Positions 31,040 through 43,600 of a stretch of DNA of 64,000 bases are shown in pieces. The notes under the pieces are model-generated. The model was not told the DNA's origin. It ran no database searches and saw only the letters and a program-made list of their open reading frames with translations. The stretch spans positions 186,001-250,000 of the forward strand of contig CAJNYU010003614.1 in assembly GCA_905331475.1 (NCBI GenBank), written 5' to 3'. Both the position numbers and the translations under genes were made by a program. Positions within the stretch are counted from its first letter, which is position 1. Every line of letters starts with the position of its first letter. Origin of the DNA: Rotaria socialis. Taxonomy: Eukaryota > Rotifera > Eurotatoria > Philodinida > Philodinidae.

Positions 31040-31250
31040 CAATGCTCTTTATCCAGAAAAATGGTCATTTGTGCCACAGAAATAGTCATTTCTAGCATAA
31101 AAAGGTCATTTGTACCATGGCTACGGTCATTTATCCCCCGGAAATGATTGTTTCTGTCATATAAATGGTCAATTGCACCTAGACAATTGGTCGTTTGTGT
31201 CAGAAACATAACCGTTTGAGCCATAAAAATGGTCATTTGTGCCATTGTTA
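31040..31250. repeat. Degenerate tandem array of ggtcatttgtgcca-like units
   Basis: Units of roughly 20-25 bp, each with a variant of atggtcatttgtgcca or gtcatttntnncat, at irregular spacing and considerable divergence. Confidence 0.65.
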
Positions 31251-31312
31251 CAGACAGAAAGACAGACACAAGTGAATTACGGTTTCTAGACCCTATCCTT
31301 TCAGTCTAGGGA

Positions 31313-32562
31313 ATATTGTGGCTAGAATATAATATCAATAGTAGAAAGAACTCATAGTTATATTACTTTTGATCCATTTCCTTGCGGTGATAATGAGTAG
31401 TAGAACAATTTTCATTCTACTTTTGTTTTTATCAATGTACTTTGACTCTGCATAAGATCAAGATTACACTCTTATGTCATAGATACGTGTCACATTAAGA
31501 ATCACAAATAAAGTTAAAAATTTCTTCCAGTTCACTTTGTTTTTCATACTAAACTCATGTATTTCTCGAGAATAAACTATTTCAATTATTCCTACAAGTA
31601 AAAAAAAAAATTTTTTTTTCACTTATTGTAAATTATTTCTATGAGCATAGTCTATCAACGAGATCGGGAAAAAGCCGTACTATATTTCATTTTGGAGTAT
31701 ATTTAAAAAAAATGATTATTATATTAGAAAAAAAATTTGTCAAGAAAAAGACGAATATACAAAAAAAGATTATAATTACTTGAAAAATGTTGAGAAAATC
31801 AGATATTTATCAAGATCATCAACACGATAAACCATGCTTGTCGAAAAACAAAATACTTCTCTATTAGTTGGTATTCATTTGGCTATTCAAGCGAATCATT
31901 GATGAATTTCGACATGAAAATACCTAGCAAATCATTTGTTCTCGATGAGACTTTTTTTTTAGAGAAATAACAAATTTATTTTCTTCTGTTTCTGTTGGTT
32001 TCAAAATTAGAAAACATACGAGATTGATTGAAATATACAGTAAAATTTAAATTAACTAAAAGAAAAAAATCACTGGTGATGTATAAAATACAAGTATGAT
32101 TTATTAGTTGATTTGTGATTTATATAAATTAAAATCATAATATACGCACATTCAATAATCGATAAAATCTATCGAACTTGCCTTCTCGCCAATATTTATT
32201 GTCGAACGAAGAAACAAATAAAAATACAAAAATAAAATGATGGAAACTGTACTCGAGTCACTAGATCAAGTTCAGACATGATATATCAATATGTACTTCT
32301 AGCACTTCCGTTTTCATCTAGAGCCCTGGCCGATTTGATTGGTATATGAATTAAAATACTACTTTTATAGATATTCAATTTTTATGATTCAATTTTTGAT
32401 CGGTTCAGATGTTTTGATCTACATGTTAAAGGTAAAATTTGATCTATTACATTCATGAATATTTAAATTCAAACAAATATTCATACAAAATATTTTTTAA
32501 TGTAGTTAGATTTCGCCGCTATATATTAATCATATTGATGGTGAATCTTGTTAGTTGGCTTC
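31313..32562. other. Intergenic AT-rich DNA
   Basis: Contains an A10/T10 perfect palindrome at about 31600-31619 and the 3' flank of the minus-strand four-TM gene. No coding sequence seen. Confidence 0.4.
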
Positions 32563-33239
32563 TCAAACTCTTGCACTGAACAGATCCTGTTGAAGTTCTC
32601 TTCTTGGTAATATCTTGATTCTATCAATTTCATTAGAATAGCCATAGATATCACGTTGATTAACACAGCAACCAGCAAAGCAGATGCCAATAAATGTTGA
32701 TATTGCACCTAAGATAGCACCAAATCCTCCGACAGCAATCAGTAATGAATTAACAGTCAATTCAACTGATTGCCAACTAGGTCTCGATGAATCAGAATAT
32801 TTTGTATCATAATAAACAGGTAAAATACACGTAATCATTAAATAGAATGATAGAATAGCTGATACACCAGCCAATGTGGTAAACCCAGCAATTGCTGGAG
32901 GAGTCCATTCTCGAGATGCTAATATACCAACAAGTCCTGTTGTTATCAATATTAGACCAATCCAAAAGCCTTTACCTAAAAATATGATGAAGACAATACG
33001 ATATTTTCAAAATAAAAAGTCCTTAAACTATAACCTGATGATGGCCAGAGTGGATTTTCAAGTTTTAAGCCACCCTGACTTTCATCATAATGAACAAAAC
33101 TTGATCGACCACGAAATAACTCAATTATAGACAAAGTTATACCTGTCACTCCAGTTGAACAAAATAGAATTCCTAATATAGTAACAAAAGCAATGCGACA
33201 GCCTACTGATGCATTGCTTGGTTTGAAGAGTGTTTGCAT
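32563..33239 (-). CDS. Four-transmembrane protein (MS4A/CD20-like topology)
   Basis: Two exons, 33239-33035 and 32975-32563, give 618 nt, 205 aa in frame (junction SSG-KGFWIG). Four hydrophobic segments: IAFVTILGILFCSTGVTGIT (about 15-40), a second starting KGFWIGLILITTGLVGI (about 70-90), a third around TTLAGVSAILSFYLMITCIL (about 95-120), and a fourth around LLIAVGGFGAILGAISTFIG (about 150-175) ending in FAGCC. Segments 1-2 and 3-4 are separated by loops of 30-40 residues, and both tails are cytosolic and short. This matches the layout of MS4A, TMEM212 and related tetraspan proteins, but I see no diagnostic motif, so the family is tentative. Function unknown. Confidence 0.75.
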
Positions 33240-33781
33240 TTTGTATTTAAAATGAAAGCAAAACGTTTCAATATTTTTGCCAAAGGTGCGTTATGCACGG
33301 AAGTAATGATAGTGACAACAAAAATCAATCAGCCATAAATGTTATGGCTTTGATTATTTTTTACGATGTAATGGAAGAAATATTGACACTGAAAAAAAGA
33401 CGATAAACCTCATTGAATATTACTCGTTTCGTTTTTATGCTAAGTAGTTCAATAATGTGCAGGTAAGGAAATAAATTTAAAAGATCGTCTTCTATCGATA
33501 TATTACGTTTTTGATCCAGTGTCAATATAATTCTCTAAAAGTATTTTTTTGTTGTTTTCCCTGCATTTTTATTTTTCTGGATATAATCTTCGTCTTCTAT
33601 GTGTTTGTCTATCAATTTATATGTCACATAGCGATACAATAAACCGATATAAAATAAGTTTTTATTAGCATAAATACACATGCCCTTAACAAGAGTTAAT
33701 AGTACGCAACGAAAAATGTCTAGGATATTGAACATAGAAGAACTACATGAGATGTTTCTAAGATGAAATATATTCTCATCG
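33240..33781. other. Intergenic / 3' flank of the receptor gene
   Basis: No coding pattern. Probably holds the promoter of the four-TM gene and the 3' UTR of the seven-TM receptor gene. Confidence 0.4.
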
Positions 33782-35001
33782 TTAAACGATAACACGTAAT
33801 ACTGGTTCTGGTTGATTAGTAACTTGATCAAATTCATCACTAAATGTATCCTCAACAAGTGAATAATGTCCTGCAGATGATAAACCTGGTAAAGTATCTA
33901 TTTCTGTTTCAGTTGGCATAGCAATTGGTATTATTGGTTTTCGTCGTTGACCCATGCACATACAACAGAGACAAGCACAATGTTCAAATAGCATTTCAAG
34001 CCAATATGGCTCTGTAAAAGCAATTATTAGTAATTGTATTAGATAAAAACTTGAACGTAATATTGATGCGAATAAAAATGATTTGTAGGTTTCAGCAATA
34101 TGTTCAAGATAATATAAATACGCATCATAAAAAACAACGATACACAGTAATGATGTAACACGTATTGTCCATAGTTTTTGTATTGATGGAACTTGATTTG
34201 TACCACGCATCAGATAAAAATATCTCAAAACAAAAGCAATTAATATCAAAGATGGTACAAATAAACAAAAATAAATTATTGAACGACTTGATTCAATTAA
34301 ATGTAATTTTTTATAACTATATGAACAATACTGGGTTGTATACAATGCTGCAATCGACTTCGAATCATTTGAAGTGAATGGGGATGCCAATGCGTAAATC
34401 AGCATTGTTAAAAGCCAAGTAAAAATTGCATATAAATATATAACAGGCATAAGAGAAAATCGCGTACATTTTTGTTTTATTGATGGGTGAGCATAGAGAA
34501 AACGTTCTATTGTCATATAAAGTATGAAGAATAACGGGACCTAAAACGAAATAAATAAATTATCAAATTTGTTTATGTTTTGTTCATTTATAGAAGTCCT
34601 ACGGTTTCATTTGTTGATAAGATAACATAATGCAAACGACAAAATCGCAATATAAATGATTGAAACCAATGATAAAGAAGAAGGATTAGAGATGGAATCC
34701 ATGCAATAAATGCACAAAGAATAATATGAAACGAAAAATAATCAATTACATTTAAATAAGCACGAGTTCGAACTAGTCGTACGACTATTGGAATTGCAAG
34801 AAGGTAAGTAAAAATCGTTAGAGTCCAAATAATAATATGAACATCGCGAGCGAAAAATTTTTCAGGTTCAAGTAAATTACCTTCTTGATGTTCGTATAAT
34901 GAAGCATGTAAATAGTTCGTAATTACGTTGAAAACAGTATCATTATTGGGAACAGATTTTGTTATTGATGTCATTCTTGTCGATAATGTCGAATTCGACA
35001 A
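33782..35001 (-). CDS. Atypical seven-transmembrane receptor (rhodopsin-like GPCR)
   Basis: Two exons, 35001-34603 and 34540-33782, give 1158 nt, 385 aa with a phase-0 junction (NET-VPLFF). An extracellular N-terminus of about 50 residues carries N-glycosylation sites (NST, NDT). Seven hydrophobic segments follow: HIIIWTLTIFTYLLAIPIVV, FHIILCAFIAWIPSLILLLY, then the third ending VPLFFILYMTIERFLY, with later ones around residues 160, 210, 245 and 290. ERF at the end of TM3 stands where class-A receptors have DRY, and TEPYW near the end of TM7 stands where NPxxY is expected; CRL before TM3 offers the usual disulfide cysteine. A cysteine cluster (CACLCCMCMG) after TM7 is a good palmitoylation site. 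Ligand unknown; it belongs to a divergent, orphan-type class-A group. Confidence 0.75.
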
Positions 35002-35700
35002 TAGTGCTGTAGAAGAATAACTCGTTTAATCCTACTATTACTGATGTAAATAAAGAAATAATCTATCTATTGCTTCATATTCACAACGAATACTCTAAAT
35101 GTATTCGTGTTTTGTTTTGTTTTGTTTTGTTTTCTAATTGAATATGGTGATCTTCAAATGCTTGGATAACGAGCACTTTGCATGCTTGGTTAGTTTTAGT
35201 TTGATGAATGCTTTTACTTTTTATCCAATGACAGCAGCTGTAACAGAAAAGGAAAAATCTACAATTTGATGATGGTGTGGATGTAAAAAAAGAAATATAA
35301 GCGCCGAACAGAACAGAACAAAACAGAATAAACACATTTAATAATAGTGAATGAAAAGACGACATTAGTCTATGTAATATTGCTTTTAGCTATGATGGAG
35401 AAAAATCTTTCATCATTGCGTAGAAATAACGTCGTATGAAATATATTTGTAGCGTTCTCTTTTTTTCTCCTTTGAATGAGAAACTAAAAAAACTATCTAT
35501 GTTCTTCAGATTTTATTCGTACTTTAGAAAAACTAAATGAATGAAGTAAAGAGAAAACTTTTTCTATGATTATCAAAAACTAATATTTGTGGAATAGTGA
35601 ATATTAGTAATGAAAAAAAATTTTAATTTTATTTTAAAATTGAATTAAATAAGTTTCTTTTATTTTTTAAAACACAATAATAACTTAATAACCAAATAAT
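35002..35700. other. Intergenic with a (TTTTG)n tract
   Basis: Promoter side of the receptor gene. A ttttg pentanucleotide run lies at about 35108-35131. An open minus-strand frame at 35081-35365 starts with a hydrophobic stretch but runs through this repeat, so I do not call it. Confidence 0.4.
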
Positions 35701-36815
35701 TTATTTAGATTTTTTTCCGAAGTGAAATATTTTCTTAGATTGTGTTCCCGGTAATGTCTTAGCATCGTTGTCTTTTTTCTTTAATAATGAAAGTTCGTTT
35801 GATGATTGAAATAATTTAATAGTTGGCATATCAATTTCAATATGTTCACCAGATTTTTCTCCACGATAAGGGTCAAATACATTTAATTGTAAAAGTAAAT
35901 TAATAATAGCTGTACTTCTATGAATATTTGCTCGAGCATAATCAAGTACAGAAAATCCATTGTTGTCTTGAATATTAATATCAATTACATGATGGATAGT
36001 TGATGAAAGGAGTAAATGAAATATGGCTGTATTATCATGAAAATACGCTGCATAGTGTAGAGCTGATCGGCCCGTATTTGTATCAGTAAGATTAGGATCA
36101 ATACCAAGACGAATAAGAAGTTCAACAATATTTCTATGTTGCAGATAAACGGCAAGAATTAACGGCGGAAGATAATTTTGAAATAAAATATGAACATCAG
36201 CATTATGTTGAATCAATAGAGTAAGAATATCTTCGTAGAAAATAAAAGTAAAATTTAGAGATAAATTATTTTATCTATTCATATAAATATGTATATTCAT
36301 ACCGGGATGATTATGAATAATTGCTTCATGCAATGGAGTTGTTCCGTCTTTGCTTAATCGATTCATATCAGGATTGCAAAGAAGTAAACTGATCAATGTT
36401 TCTTCATTACCAGCAATTGCTGCATAATGTAATGGTGTTCGGCCTAATGCATCAGTAACGTCGACTGTATGCATATATTCATAAAGAGCTACAATAATCG
36501 TGGCATCACCTAGAAATTCATATAATTATTTATGTTTCAATGTTAATTTTTATCACTTCGCAACTAACTAACTAAATCACTAATCAACTCACCTTCAATA
36601 GCCGCAAAATGCAGTGCGGAGCGGTGCTGTTCATCATCAACAACATCAAGTTGTAATAATTGAGTATTATGTTCTTGAGTTTTTATTAGTTTCTTCTTGT
36701 TTCGAAATGATGCATTTCGTTTACTAAGTTGACGTGTTAATTTATTAACATCTTTTGTTCGAATATAATCAATTGTTGTTGACGTGCATTTTGACGATGA
36801 ATGCTTCGCTCCCAT
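35701..36815 (-). CDS. Ankyrin-repeat protein with N-myristoylation signal
   Basis: Three exons (36815-36593, 36509-36303, 36230-35701) sum to 960 nt, 319 aa, in frame. The chosen start gives MGAKHSSSK, a textbook N-myristoylation signal (Gly2, Ser6, following Lys); frames with ATGs further upstream would bury it. Ankyrin repeats from about residue 60 to 250 are marked by RSALHFAAIEG, GRTPLHYAAIAGNEETLISL, GTTPLHEAIIHNHP, LPPLILAVYLQHRNIVELL, GRSALHYAAYFHDN and NGFSVLDYARANIH. The C-terminal 60 residues are basic and Ser-rich (KKIFHFGKKSK end). The protein is probably tethered to the inner face of a membrane and acts as an adaptor; partners are unknown. Confidence 0.85.
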
Positions 36816-37623
36816 TATATCTTCTAAAATATATCGATTTTCGATGCGTACAGTGTATTTTATAGTCGCATCGACAAGCATCAGCTGCAATTGAATAGAA
36901 GTCAAAATTACCATTGGAAATCGAAGAAAATAATATATACCGGAGATGAATCACAGTAAGAAATCTGTCACAGTGTTTTGTCTTTTCATTCTAAAACATG
37001 GTTACATTTACATTGAATAATTCTCGTGTATTAGATGAAGACTTCATTTAAGAACGACGGAAAGAATGTTGATTCATAAGAAAATTTCTCGAAATCTCCT
37101 AGACAAAATTCTTCTACTCTAAAAATGAATACAAATTACGTCTATTTTTTGTGATGAGTTCTATTCGTCGTCGTCTTCGTTTCTCGTATGTAAACTAATT
37201 AAGAATACATATTGTACTACTTAATTTGGGTGAAAATATTGATGTGAATGCGTGCAAAAAATATATCTGTCACATAAATATTAGACTCAAAGTCAATAAT
37301 TACATAGAAAAATAATCAATAAGGCCAATTAAAGTATTTATTTCAGCTGTGAAAATGTAAATAGTATTACTGGTGTTGGTGTCAAGCATATCTCTTATCG
37401 TAAAATGACTTGCTAAGAAAACCCAAAAACATTACGTTCATGATGTAATTTATGTTTCTTCGAGGCATTCTATCTAATAATGACTTTTCATCAGATTTGC
37501 ATATTTTCTTTTTCTTTTTCTTTTAGAAAATCAAAACAACTTTCTAAAATGAATTGATTAAATAACAAAAAAAAAGGCTATAATAACTGATTAATAATAA
37601 TACTAGAAAAAAATTTGAACTGT
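36816..37623. other. Intergenic AT-rich DNA
   Basis: Promoter side of the ankyrin gene and 3' flank of the PEP mutase gene, both on the minus strand. No other feature. Confidence 0.4.
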
Positions 37624-40600
37624 TTAAACTTTTGATTTAGCTGGTAAATATTTTTTTTCTGCATTAACTAATTCTTGATCATTTTGTAAACGGAACACTT
37701 CTTTTACGCTAACAATATTTGATTCAACATTAGCTAATGTTTGTTCACTAAAAATTAGTTTTGATGTTGCCTGCATGGCTTTAATGCTTGCACGTAAGTT
37801 ATGATTAGCCCATATAATACCCGATATTCCCCATTTTTGAAATATTTCTGTTGGTGTTTGATAGTAATTTGTTGGAACAATAATAACAGGACCTTGATTA
37901 TTCCATGCTTTCATAAACTGTTCGATTTCTTTAGGATCTTTTTGTTTACTATGCATTAGAATAGCATCAGCACCAGCTGATAAATAAGCTTCAGCTCGAC
38001 GTACAGCTTCATCACAACCCCATCCACTAATAAATGCTTCAACACGAGCAACAACACAAAAATTTGGATCCTGTTGAGTATCTTTCATAGCACGAATTTT
38101 TAATGCAAATTCATTAATATCCGCTAAAGGTTGCTCACGATGATCCAATAATGAATTTGTTTTTGGAAATAATTTATCTTCAATACAAGCACCAGCTATG
38201 CCTACTTGTTCAAGTTTACGAACAAGACGACGCGCATTATTAAAATTACCAAAACCTGTATCGGCATCAACAAGAATAGGAATAGTTGTTGCGTCCGCCA
38301 TAAATTCGAGAATATCGAGCACTTGAGTCCATGAAGCTTCGTTTGAATCACGTAAACCAAGTGAAGCTGACATTGATAAGCCACTTGCCCAAATAGCCTA
38401 GAACAATTTATAATATATTAATCATGTTCAAACGAATTTTATCTCAGTTCGCTTCTTAATTTATATGATTAATTTTTATTTATTTCAAACCAATAAGATA
38501 AAAGTAGTATCAGATTGTGCAATGCATATGTGATAGGCCAATCTAGGATTCCGACCATTTAAAAATCCGAGTTTGGATTAGGCCAATCTGAAATCTTAGT
38601 TTAGCCTGACTTGTTTCATGGTCAATCGTAGATTCTAGAATGGCCTAGTCCAATCTTGGAAGTGACTTGAAAGCATCAGGCCAATATAAGTTTGGTCTAG
38701 TCCATTCTAGGACTCATTTTTCAGAGAATTATTGATAAAAGATAAGCAAAGAATTTGTTGGTGAGTTTCACTTTTGTATCGCACAAATTCGTTTGTTTAT
38801 AGTAGATTCTTTTAGATGAGAGATCGATGAGTACTACATTAAAATTATATTTTGAGGCGTTATCAAAGTGTGTATTATTGAGGTAAATGAGAATATTAAA
38901 TCACCCAGTGTGTTTGTAAAAGAAATTCATTTTGTTGCTCGACATATTCTCATAAAAAAGATTCTTTTTCTTAAGAAATATGTAATCACAACAAAAAATG
39001 TAGTGTCTATTCATTACATATTTGTGTAGATTGGTTTTTACTATGTTCTGCTATTGACTTCATGAAGATCAGCTGTAATTGTAGTTACTAAATGTTTTAT
39101 CTTAGTTTGGCCTAGACGAATCTTAAATTGGCCTGAAGAAATAAAAAATCTTAGAATAGACTACGCCAAACTAAGATTTCAGATTGGTCTACAATTTATA
39201 AACATATATCATATATTTTCATACGAAACTCTCTGTGAACAATTCACAACACAAAAGTTTTTGTTCAGATGGATAACACCTGAATTGAAAAAGACAAATA
39301 CATTTTTTATAGTTAGTTAAAGAATAAATATTTCTCAATTATGAATATTTGATTGGCGACGTATAACATTTACTTATGGGTAGTCTCCAGAGCTATATTA
39401 TGTATTCAATCAAAAATGAAATTGTCTTTTATCTTCACTGTAAGAATAAAAATTAGAAATGGAAATTCATCTCTATCCGGTATACTACTATAATTCACTT
39501 AACAGCATAAAATTACAACAAAAAGAATAATTTATGCATGACGCTTTAATTCAGTTGAGAAGTAGTATTTCAGAGTGTAGAACATGATATTCATTAACAG
39601 CCTACTTTATATCGTGGATAGTCATATAATGTTTTATTTCATGTCGCCATATTATCTCAATATTTCTCTGTCTTTCAAAACTCGATGAACGCTTGTATTT
39701 CTTATCATCACGTTCACAAGTACTTAATACAAGCTTAGTATTGAGTCATTTATTATGTCGATATAAGATAATTCAAAATATTCTGCAAGTGTGCCTGTTT
39801 CACCTTGAATGATTTTAGACATAATGATTATTGCCTTTTAATTATTCACAGATTCGATCATTTATTCAATACTGTAAATATGAGGATTGCCTTATAGTAA
39901 CTATAGCGAACTGGTTCATTTTCAAAAGAGATACTTTTTGTTCTTGTGAGATTTTGGTAGAAACCTTTTATGTAATGCATAGCTACGTAAAGTTGCTCAC
40001 AGCTATTTAATCTCTACTGTAGCTATTTAAAATGCGGTGTATCTATTTAAACTGCAACTCATTAAATATAGCACGAAAGCTATTTATATTGTTATAGTAC
40101 TGTTATATATTTGGTGACTATATTGAGCGTATAATGGTTAGCTGAAGTTCAAAAGATATTTTCGAATGTGGGCAACAGTTTAAAGTTCAATTTTGAGATG
40201 CACGTGACTTTAATTTTTTAAATTATGAGAGTTTTCATAGTATTTATGTACTATTTGAATTTGAAGAGTTTTGTGTGTGTAAGGTTTTCAAACAGTTCTT
40301 CCTTGTTATGCTATATTTAACATTGAATAAAGATTTGAACGCTTTACAATATTTCCTACAGCACTGTGAACATGTTTATAATTGGTTTTCTGAATCAGCT
40401 TCTTGAAAGATAAAAGAATGCATGGGAACGGCTGCTGCTTTATTTATGATCGATGAAAAGATCCGCTTGCATATTTCTGAAATAGGGAACCTTTTTTAAT
40501 AAGCCTTTTATTAAATCGTATAACCTTGAAAGAACGATATATATATATATATATGCAATTCGTATTCGTACTTAGTTCAACAGAAAATTTTGACGTAAAA

Positions 40601-43600
40601 AAAAAGCTAGGCAGTGATGTATCGATAATTATGGTTTATGTTGACTGTCAACTTCAGAGCATGGAAGTAAAATTAAACTTATGGAAGGTGATATTGGATT
40701 GAACCCTAGTGATGAGTTTTCGTCAAAAACGTTTTGCAATTGGTGTTGGCAGAAACATTTCTAAAGCGTCATCGTCTGAAATTGTTTTTTTTTATTTAAT
40801 CGTGATTCAAAGCGGATTCCGTCGACGGATTTCAAATTTGATTTAAGAATATGTTTCCATTTAAGAATTATAGCCATTGAGAATTTTGCGAAATGCCGCA
40901 GAAACTGTGGCAAAAATTCAAAATGTTGTAAGGTAGCGATAATTCAAAATTTGCTCAAAGTTTGAATTGCCACTACCTTAACTCAAATGAGACCATACTT
41001 TTAGATGAGATTTAAAATCTGTCGATAGAATCCACTGTAAATTATGATTAAAATCAAATTCTACTACAATAAAAAGAATATGACTGGGGTAGTGGAAATA
41101 AAACATATCCAGATACAACGACTATAGAACGTTTCGATAAAATTTCATCACTTGGGTCCAATATCACCTTCCATAAATTTTATCTTGGCCCCATGGTTCG
41201 AAGGCGAGAGTTAGCATAAATTAAAGTCTTTATCAACCAACGAAGGCATGATATTGAAACTTTTCTCAGTATCGTATATCCTATTCTGTTAAAATCGCCA
41301 GAACAGAAAGAGACACATGTCTTATTTTTGCGCAGGTTATAAAACTTAAGGTAATCTAATATCAAGAAAAAAACGGAGAGAAAGTAAATAAGTGCTCACT
41401 ATAATCACTATTTAGAAATTCTCCCGTAATATCTTTTTTCAATGTGCAGTTTTCACGGTTTTGATAAGCTTGAACACTAAACTCTTGCTCTCAAGAAAAA
41501 AAAGCAGGAGCAGGATTGGGAAAAAAGGACGAGCAAGATTGGGGAAGAAGCTGAGTAATTGTCTTAATTAACATTGTCAATAATGTAGTATTTTGAGGCT
41601 TTTAATATTTCTATGCAGTAATTTTCGATCTGAAAATTCGCACTGTTAACAGATTTGCCAAGCTATGCTTTTCCTATGATCTTGTAGTTTTATCGATGAT
41701 TCTTCGTCAACCTCAGTGTATTATTTTAAAGATTTCTTCACCTTTGTGTGATAGCTTTTTAATGCTCAGTACTAAAGATTTGTAACTATTTAAAGAAACT
41801 AGCTTTCGGACGAGAAATTTCATCAATGACTGGTAATCTTAAAGAAATCTTTAACTGCCTTGAAAATTTCAGGGACGGAAGTTTTAATATGCCCTCAAAG
41901 TAGTTGGCATAAAATTGTTAGATAAACTAAAGTGTACATCAATATGGATTAAATAGCTGTGACACTTTAAATAGCTATAGACAGTTTTAAATAGTTGTAT
42001 GATTAATTAAAAAGTATCTCTTTTGAGAAGCTACGTAGCGAACTACCACGAGAATCTGACCAATTGACTTGTATAATTAAAATCAAACTACTTTCGTTTT
42101 TATGCTATGTTTATATATTACTATAAAAATTAATTATGCTGTATTTCAAATCAGAACAAGTAGACACAAAGTAATAAGAATAATAATAATAAAAATAAAA
42201 ATAAAAATAAGACAGGAATATTTTCAATTTCAAGTGTTTTTATCTAAAATATTGGCATGCCGAGCATAAAATCTCCAATAAAGTCAATTACACGCATTTA
42301 TGACCGTATTATCATTTATTACGGTGAACTATGATATATATATATATATATATATGGGATAAGCAGAAATTTAATTCAGTATAGTTAATGATCATTTGAA
42401 AGAAAGAACATTTGAGGAATCGTACTTTCAAAAAAAAAAACAATAAGGAATATAATAGCAGCAGGACAATGAGAAAGAAAACATGAAGAAATATCTATAT
42501 AAGAAACAATAATGTTGCACATAGAAACGAAACTTCACGAGACGACTCATAGACCATTGCAAGTTATATTATTGTTCTTTTTATTGAATTATAAGTCGAA
42601 TTTTCTTGCAACGAAACATGTTTTATAAAGTGAAATGATCGTTTTTATGTTTCAAATCATTTCTTTTATTTATCTAGTACGTCATTTAACATCAGCTTAT
42701 CACGAATAGTACTAAAATGCTTATCTCTACTTGATCTGTTTATAGCCAAATGAATAGTCTCAATGTAAGTTATCTGTGCTGAAATAAATAAAAATAACTT
42801 GAAATAGATTTGATACTTTTCTTTCAATTAGTTCCATTTTATCGACAACGGTTTAAATCTCCGATCAGTATTCCGTAGCTTCCAAATTGCGACCGAAAAT
42901 TAACCCAATTAAGAAAAAAAACGGTCGCAATTTGGAACGAAGAATTTTACGGTGATCTCATCTTTTATTCGATTCCAAATTGCGACCACTTTTTTCTTAG
43001 TTGGCTTAATTTTCGGTCGCAATTCGACCATAGCCCAGTATTCAGGCAACATTATTGTTATGTAGCAATCTGTTCATTTAACCTGGAAATAAGTCCTTTT
43101 ATGACTAACTTCACCTGTGAATCATAAATCAGCCTAATAAATTAACAACTGTTGACAGAATATATTCATATTTCGATTACATTCTTCATAATATAGCTTT
43201 TTTTCAGTGCATTTATAAGCATAATGTTCGTGTTGCTCCTGCTGACTAACAAGCTCTCTCTTCCTATATATATATATGTATAATACATGAAATCATAATT
43301 ATCAACGTCCCCATGCAATAAAACAAAAATAATAATAATGTTAAAAAAAGAGAAATAAATTAAAATAAAGAAACTTGTAGTTGATCTTATATTATTTTTG
43401 CTTACTGTTTGAATTTTGAATATAGCTTAATAGTGATGATAATAACTGTTTATAGTCACAAAATAGTTAGATTATGCTTTGCTCTAATTCATTGCTAGTA
43501 TTAGAACTGAAAACATGTGCATTTATCGATATTGATTAAAAACTTCTTCATTCCATTGAAAAGGATTTTTTTTCCTTCTTTTAAGAATACATATTGACTT

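Larger units (their letters stand above)
30612..31312. mobile_element. Probable non-autonomous element with ccctagactga termini
   Basis: The block accctagactga near the left (about 30650-30661) returns inverted as tcagtctaggg at about 31300-31310, close to the right end. Between them lies GC-richer sequence than the host, then at about 31040-31250 a degenerate array of about eight to ten units built around ggtcatttgtgcca. No transposase is visible. Interpretation as a mobile element is inference from these features. Confidence 0.45.

Noticed and set aside
30997-31269. Minus-strand frame with repeated MAQMTIF-like peptides
   Set aside because: The peptide repeat only reflects the degenerate ggtcatttgtgcca DNA array.
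35081-35365. 94-codon minus-strand frame with a signal-like N-terminus
   Set aside because: Runs through a (TTTTG)n repeat and lies in the promoter side of the receptor gene; no homology recognised.
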